Notes under the pieces: model-generated | The model's database searches: none | What the model saw: only the letters and a program-made list of their open reading frames with translations | Told to the model about the DNA's origin: nothing | Shown here: piece by piece, positions 60,010-64,000 of the stretch | How positions within the stretch are numbered: the first letter of the stretch is position 1 | How the letters are laid out: each line of letters begins with the position of its first letter | Source of the DNA: JBBWZH01 sp035544115 | GTDB lineage: Bacteria > Actinomycetota > Actinomycetes > Mycobacteriales > CADCTP01 | Assembly (NCBI GenBank): GCA_963714145.1 | Contig: OY970235.1 | Span: forward strand, 3,782,001 to 3,846,000 | Length of the DNA: 64,000 nt | Reading direction: 5' to 3' | Translations under genes and position numbers: made by a program

Positions 60010-63000
60010 CCGAGACCGCGGCGACGAGCGGCACCGCTGCCAGCGGCTGGGAAACCGGCGGGGAGACCGGCTGGGAGACCGGCGGGGAGACCGGCGGGGG
60101 TGTCGAGCCGATCGCGATCGTCGGGCTCGCCTGCCGGGTGCCCGGCGCCGGCGACGCGCGGGAGTTCTGGCGCAACCTGGTCGACGGGGTCGAGTCGGTC
60201 ACGTTCACCAGCCTGGACGAGCAGCGCGCGCTGGGCCGGCCCGACCACCTGGTCGACGACCCGGCGTACGTCCCGGCCGCGCCGGTGCTCGCCGGCTTCG
60301 ACGAGTTCGACGCGGCGCTGTTCGACATGACCCGCCGGGAGGCCCAGCTGGCCGACCCGCAGCACCGGCTGTTCCTCGAACTGGCGTACACCGCGCTGCA
60401 GGACGCCGGCTACGACCCGGCCCGGTACCCCGGTGACGTCGGCGTCTACGGCGGCACCGGCACCGACGACTACCAGTGGCAGTACGTCCGGGCGAACCCG
60501 AAGGTGCTGGCGGCGTCCGGCGGGCTGTCGACGTCGGTCGGCAACAACCCCGACTACGTGGCCACCCTGGTCTCGTACAAGCTGAACCTGCGCGGGCCGA
60601 GCTTCACCCTGCACACCGCCTGCTCCACCTCGCTGGTCGCGTTCCACCTGGCCTGCGAGGCGCTGCGCAACGGCGAGTGCGACATGGCGCTGGCCGGCGG
60701 GGTCTGCATCGAACTGCCGCACGGCGGCGGCTACGTCTACCACGACGGCGGGATCACCTCGCCGGACGGCCACTGCCGGCCGTTCGACGCCCGCGCCGCC
60801 GGCACCGTGTGGGGCAGCGGCGGCGGCATGACCGTGCTCAAGCGGCTGGCCGACGCGATCGCCGACCGCGACGACATCCGGGCGGTGGTGCTGGGCAACG
60901 CGGTCAACAACGACGGTGCGGCGAAGGTCGGCTTCACCGCGCCGAGCAAGGACGGGCAGGCCCAGGTGGTCGGCCAGGCGCTCGGGTTGGCCGGGATCGA
61001 CCCGCGCACGGTGACCTACGTGGAGGCGCACGGGACCGGCACCGCGCTCGGCGACCCGATCGAGGTCGCCGCCCTGTCCAGCGTCTACGCCCGGGACACT
61101 ACCGACCGCGGCTGGTGCGGCATCGGCTCGGTCAAGTCCAACATCGGCCACCTTAGCCAGGCCGCCGGGGTGGTCGGCCTGATCAAGACGGTGCTGGCCA
61201 TGCAGCACGGGGTGCTCCCGCCGACGCTGCACTACGAGCAGCCGAACCCGGCGATCGACTTCGACGCCAGCCCGTTCTACGTGAACGCGGTCCGGTCCCG
61301 GTGGCGGACCGGCGGCGGCCCGCGCCGGGCGGCGGTCAGCTCGTTCGGCATCGGCGGCACCAACGCGCACGTCGTCCTGCAGCAGGCGCCGGAACTGGAC
61401 CGGCCCCGCGGCGAGCCGCGCCCGGCGCACCTGCTGCCGGTCTCGGCCCGTACCCCCACCGCGCTGGCCGCCGCCGTCGACCGGCTCGCCGCGCACCTGC
61501 GCGAGCACCCCGACGCCGAGCTGGCCGACGTCTCGTACACGCTGCGCACCGGCCGGGTCGGCTACCCGCACCGCGCGGTCGTGGTGGCCCACGACGCCGC
61601 GGACGCGGCCGCCGCGCTGGCCGACCGGAAGCGGCTGCACACCGCGGCCGGCGCCGGCGCGCCCCGGGTGGCGTTCCTGTTCTCCGGCCAGGGCGCCCAG
61701 TACGCCGGGATGGGCGCCGAGCTGTACCGGCACGAGCCGGCGTTCCGGGCGGCCGTCGACGAGTGCACCGACGTGCTGGCCGGCGAGCTCGGCACCGACC
61801 TGCGTGACCTGCTGTTCGCCGACGAGGACGGCCGAGCCGAGGCCGACGCCCAGCTGGGCCGGACCGAGTTCACCCAGCCGGCGCTGTTCACCATCGAGTA
61901 CGCGCTGGCCCGGCTCTGGCAGAGCTGGGGCGTCCAGCCGGACGGCATGATCGGCCACTCCATCGGCGAGTACGTGGCCGCGACGCTGGCCGGCGTGTTC
62001 CGGCTGCCGGACGCGCTGCGGCTGGTGGCCACCCGGGGCCGGCTGATGCAGTCGATGCCGCCGGGCGCGATGCTGGCGGTGCCGCGGGACGAGGCCGAGA
62101 TCGCCGGCACGCTGCCGGCCGGCCTGGCGCTGGCCACCGTGAACGGGCCCGGCACCTGTGTGGTGGCCGGCCCGGCCGAGCTGGTGCAGGAGTTCGCCGA
62201 CCGGCTGCGCGCCGGCGGCATCCGCGGCAAGACCCTGCGCACCTCGCACGCCTTCCACTCGCCGATGATGGAGCCGGTGCTGGCCGAGTTCGCCGCGGCG
62301 GTCGCCGGCACCGAGCGGCGGGCGCCCGCGCTGCCGTTCCTGTCCAACGTCACCGGCGACTGGATCACCGATCAGGACGCGACCGATCCGGACTACTGGG
62401 CCCGGCACCTGCGCTCGACCGTCCGGTTCGGCGACTGCCTCGGCCGGCTGCTCGCGGACGGCCCGTGGGCGCTGCTGGAGTGCGGGCCCGGCCGGCAGCT
62501 CACCGGCCTGGCCCGGCTGCAGGCGCCGAAGGACGGGCTGCCGCCGCTGCCGAGCCTGCCCGGCCCGGGCGAGCGCACCGGCGACCTGGCCGCGCTGCTG
62601 ACCGCCGCCGGCCGGCTCTGGACAGTCGGCGTGCCGGTAGCCGCCGAGGCGGTCGGCGGCACCGGCTGGCGGGTACCGCTGCCGGCCTACCCGTACGAGC
62701 GGGCCCGGCACTGGGTGGATCCGGACCCGGCCGCCGGCGCCGGGCCGGTGGCCGAGCCGGCCCCGACCGGCCCGCGGCCGGTCGAGGGCTGGTTCACCGT
62801 GCCGGTCTGGCACCAGGCCGGCCCGCTGGTCGCGGCGCAGCCGCCGGGGCGCTGCCTCGCGTTCACCACCGACGGGGTGTCGGCGCTGGTCGCCGGCTCG
62901 TTGCGGGCGGCCGGGGCCGAGGTGGTGGAGGTGCGGCCGGGCGACGCCTACGGGCGCGACGCCGACGGCCGGTACCTGGTGCGGCCGGCGGCCCGCGCGG

Positions 63001-64000
63001 ACTACGAGGCGCTGCTGGCCGACCTCGCCGCGGCCGGCGGCGTACCGGCCCGGATCGTGCACGCCTGGACCACCGCCCCGGCCGGGGCCGCCACCGCCGT
63101 CGGGAACGGGGACGCCGCCGGAGACGGGGACGCCGCCGGGCCCGCCGCCGTCGGGGACGGGGACGCTGCCGGGAACGGGGGCGCCGTCGGGGCCGGGGAC
63201 GCGGCCGGCGCCACCTGGGCCGCGCAGGACGCGGGCTTCTTCAGCCTGCTCTGGCTCACCCAGGCGCTGACCGCCGCCGGCCTGGCCGACCCGACCCGGC
63301 TGGACGTGCTGACCCGGGGCACCCAGGACGTCCGCGGCGACGACCTGACCCGACCGGAGCACGCCACCGTCGCCGGCATCGCCAGGGTGCTGCCGCTGGA
63401 GGTGCCGGCGCTGGCGGTCCGGGTGATCGACCTGGACCCGGCCGCGCCGGACCCCGCCGCGGCGGCCGCCGCGGTCACCGAGCTGACCCGGGCCGGCGGC
63501 GCGGAGCTGGTGGCGCTGCGGTCCGGCCGCCGCTGGACCCCGGACCACGAGCAGGTCGCCGTGCCGGCGCCCCCGGCCGATCCGGCCGACGGCACTCTGG
63601 CCGACGGCACGCCGACCGACGGGCCGCAGGACGGCGGACCGGCCGCCAGCGGACCGGGAGCCAGCGGGACGCGGGCCGACGGGCTGCGGGCCGACGGGCT
63701 GCGGGACGGCGGCGTCTACCTGATCACCGGCGGCCTGGGCGGCATCGGCGCCACCATCGCCGAAGACCTGGCCGGGCGGGTGCGGGCCAGGCTCGTCCTG
63801 ATCGGCCGGTCCGCGCTGCCGCCCGAGGCCGACTGGGACGAGCCGGCCGGCCAGGACGAGCGGGTGCGCCGGGCCATCGCCACGGTCCGGCGGATCGAGC
63901 GGGCCGGCGGCGAGGTGCTGGTGCTGCGCGCCGACGTGACCGACGAGGCGGCGCTGCGCCGGGTGCGGGAGCAGGCGCTGGCCCGGTTCGGCCGGCTCGA
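60006..64000 (+). CDS. Modular type I PKS: KS-AT-KR..., 3' end outside window
   Basis: 1331 codons visible, open to the edge. KS (~35-460): Cys206 in HTACSTSL, His342 in EAHGTGT and His382 in SNIGHLSQAAG, all intact. AT (~555-860): FSGQGAQYAGMG, active Ser652 in GHSIGEYVAAT, and HAFH (748-751), which points to malonyl-CoA rather than methylmalonyl-CoA. Post-AT linker YPYERARHW. A structural KR half (~925-1180) carries a Gly/Asp/Ala repeat insert; the catalytic KR starts with GGVYLITGGLGGIGATIAED near 1236. The ACP and anything after lie beyond the window. The KS should accept the peptidyl or aminoacyl group from NRPS3 and add a reduced malonyl unit. Confidence 0.93.
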   Translation, partial: MTETAATSGTAASGWETGGETGWETGGETGGGVEPIAIVGLACRVPGAGDAREFWRNLVDGVESVTFTSLDEQRALGRPDHLVDDPAYVPAAPVLAGFDEFDAALFDMTRREAQLADPQHRLFLELAYTALQDAGYDPARYPGDVGVYGGTGTDDYQWQYVRANPKVLAASGGLSTSVGNNPDYVATLVSYKLNLRGPSFTLHTACSTSLVAFHLACEALRNGECDMALAGGVCIELPHGGGYVYHDGGITSPDGHCRPFDARAAGTVWGSGGGMTVLKRLADAIADRDDIRAVVLGNAVNNDGAAKVGFTAPSKDGQAQVVGQALGLAGIDPRTVTYVEAHGTGTALGDPIEVAALSSVYARDTTDRGWCGIGSVKSNIGHLSQAAGVVGLIKTVLAMQHGVLPPTLHYEQPNPAIDFDASPFYVNAVRSRWRTGGGPRRAAVSSFGIGGTNAHVVLQQAPELDRPRGEPRPAHLLPVSARTPTALAAAVDRLAAHLREHPDAELADVSYTLRTGRVGYPHRAVVVAHDAADAAAALADRKRLHTAAGAGAPRVAFLFSGQGAQYAGMGAELYRHEPAFRAAVDECTDVLAGELGTDLRDLLFADEDGRAEADAQLGRTEFTQPALFTIEYALARLWQSWGVQPDGMIGHSIGEYVAATLAGVFRLPDALRLVATRGRLMQSMPPGAMLAVPRDEAEIAGTLPAGLALATVNGPGTCVVAGPAELVQEFADRLRAGGIRGKTLRTSHAFHSPMMEPVLAEFAAAVAGTERRAPALPFLSNVTGDWITDQDATDPDYWARHLRSTVRFGDCLGRLLADGPWALLECGPGRQLTGLARLQAPKDGLPPLPSLPGPGERTGDLAALLTAAGRLWTVGVPVAAEAVGGTGWRVPLPAYPYERARHWVDPDPAAGAGPVAEPAPTGPRPVEGWFTVPVWHQAGPLVAAQPPGRCLAFTTDGVSALVAGSLRAAGAEVVEVRPGDAYGRDADGRYLVRPAARADYEALLADLAAAGGVPARIVHAWTTAPAGAATAVGNGDAAGDGDAAGPAAVGDGDAAGNGGAVGAGDAAGATWAAQDAGFFSLLWLTQALTAAGLADPTRLDVLTRGTQDVRGDDLTRPEHATVAGIARVLPLEVPALAVRVIDLDPAAPDPAAAAAAVTELTRAGGAELVALRSGRRWTPDHEQVAVPAPPADPADGTLADGTPTDGPQDGGPAASGPGASGTRADGLRADGLRDGGVYLITGGLGGIGATIAEDLAGRVRARLVLIGRSALPPEADWDEPAGQDERVRRAIATVRRIERAGGEVLVLRADVTDEAALRRVREQALARFGRL

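Overview
The window is very GC-rich, with GTG and TTG starts, 1- and 4-base stop/start overlaps (TGATG, ATGA, GTGA) and strong GGAGG-type ribosome binding sites. This fits a filamentous actinomycete, probably of the Micromonosporaceae type (Actinoplanes-like); the genus is an inference from style only. No tRNA, rRNA, CRISPR array, integrase or transposase was seen.

Region 1 (1-10.3 kb, + strand) is one tightly coupled operon for an exported glycan or glycolipid. It holds two GT2 glycosyltransferases (the first cut by the window edge), two membrane endonuclease/exonuclease/phosphatase proteins, two flippase-like membrane proteins, a UDP-glucuronate-decarboxylase-like epimerase, a GT-C glycosyltransferase, a polyprenyl-phosphate glycosyltransferase and a small membrane protein. 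The set GT2-EEP-flippase occurs twice and looks like a tandem duplication.

Region 2 (10.3-27.1 kb) is mixed: an FtsX-type permease behind a perfect 14-bp LacI-type palindrome; a minus-strand group of a 27-aa peptide, a 104-aa protein, an aminotransferase and a frameshifted FAD monooxygenase; an LPNTG sortase substrate; a two-domain VOC protein; a P450; a 3-hydroxyacyl-CoA dehydrogenase; a large secreted beta-helix glucanase-like protein; two overlapping frameshifted genes; and a SpeD homologue that lacks key catalytic residues.

Region 3 (27.4 kb to the window end) is a hybrid NRPS/PKS cluster. Order: NRPS1 (C-A-T-E-C-A-T-C, no thioesterase), three copies of a ~116-bp intercistronic repeat, two acyl-CoA dehydrogenases, an ABC exporter (opposite strand), a dehydrogenase-like Rossmann protein and a PLP fold-type-II (DUF6002-like) protein, NRPS2 (degenerate C-A-T), a stand-alone KS with a dead AT remnant, two LanB-like (lantibiotic dehydratase glutamylation domain) proteins, NRPS3 (A-T-C-T) and a PKS (KS-AT-KR, running off the edge). 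The terminal C domain of NRPS1 may serve the C-deficient NRPS2 in trans. The carrier domain at the end of NRPS3 has no adenylation partner and lies directly after the LanB pair. No precursor peptide and no LanB elimination domain were seen beside the pair, so its role is the most interesting open question here.

A second theme is pervasive low-complexity expansion. Many proteins carry in-frame minisatellite insertions (18-36-bp units) in linkers and even inside E, A and dehydrogenase domains. Short GTCCACNGTGGAC-type palindromes recur within the NRPS genes.
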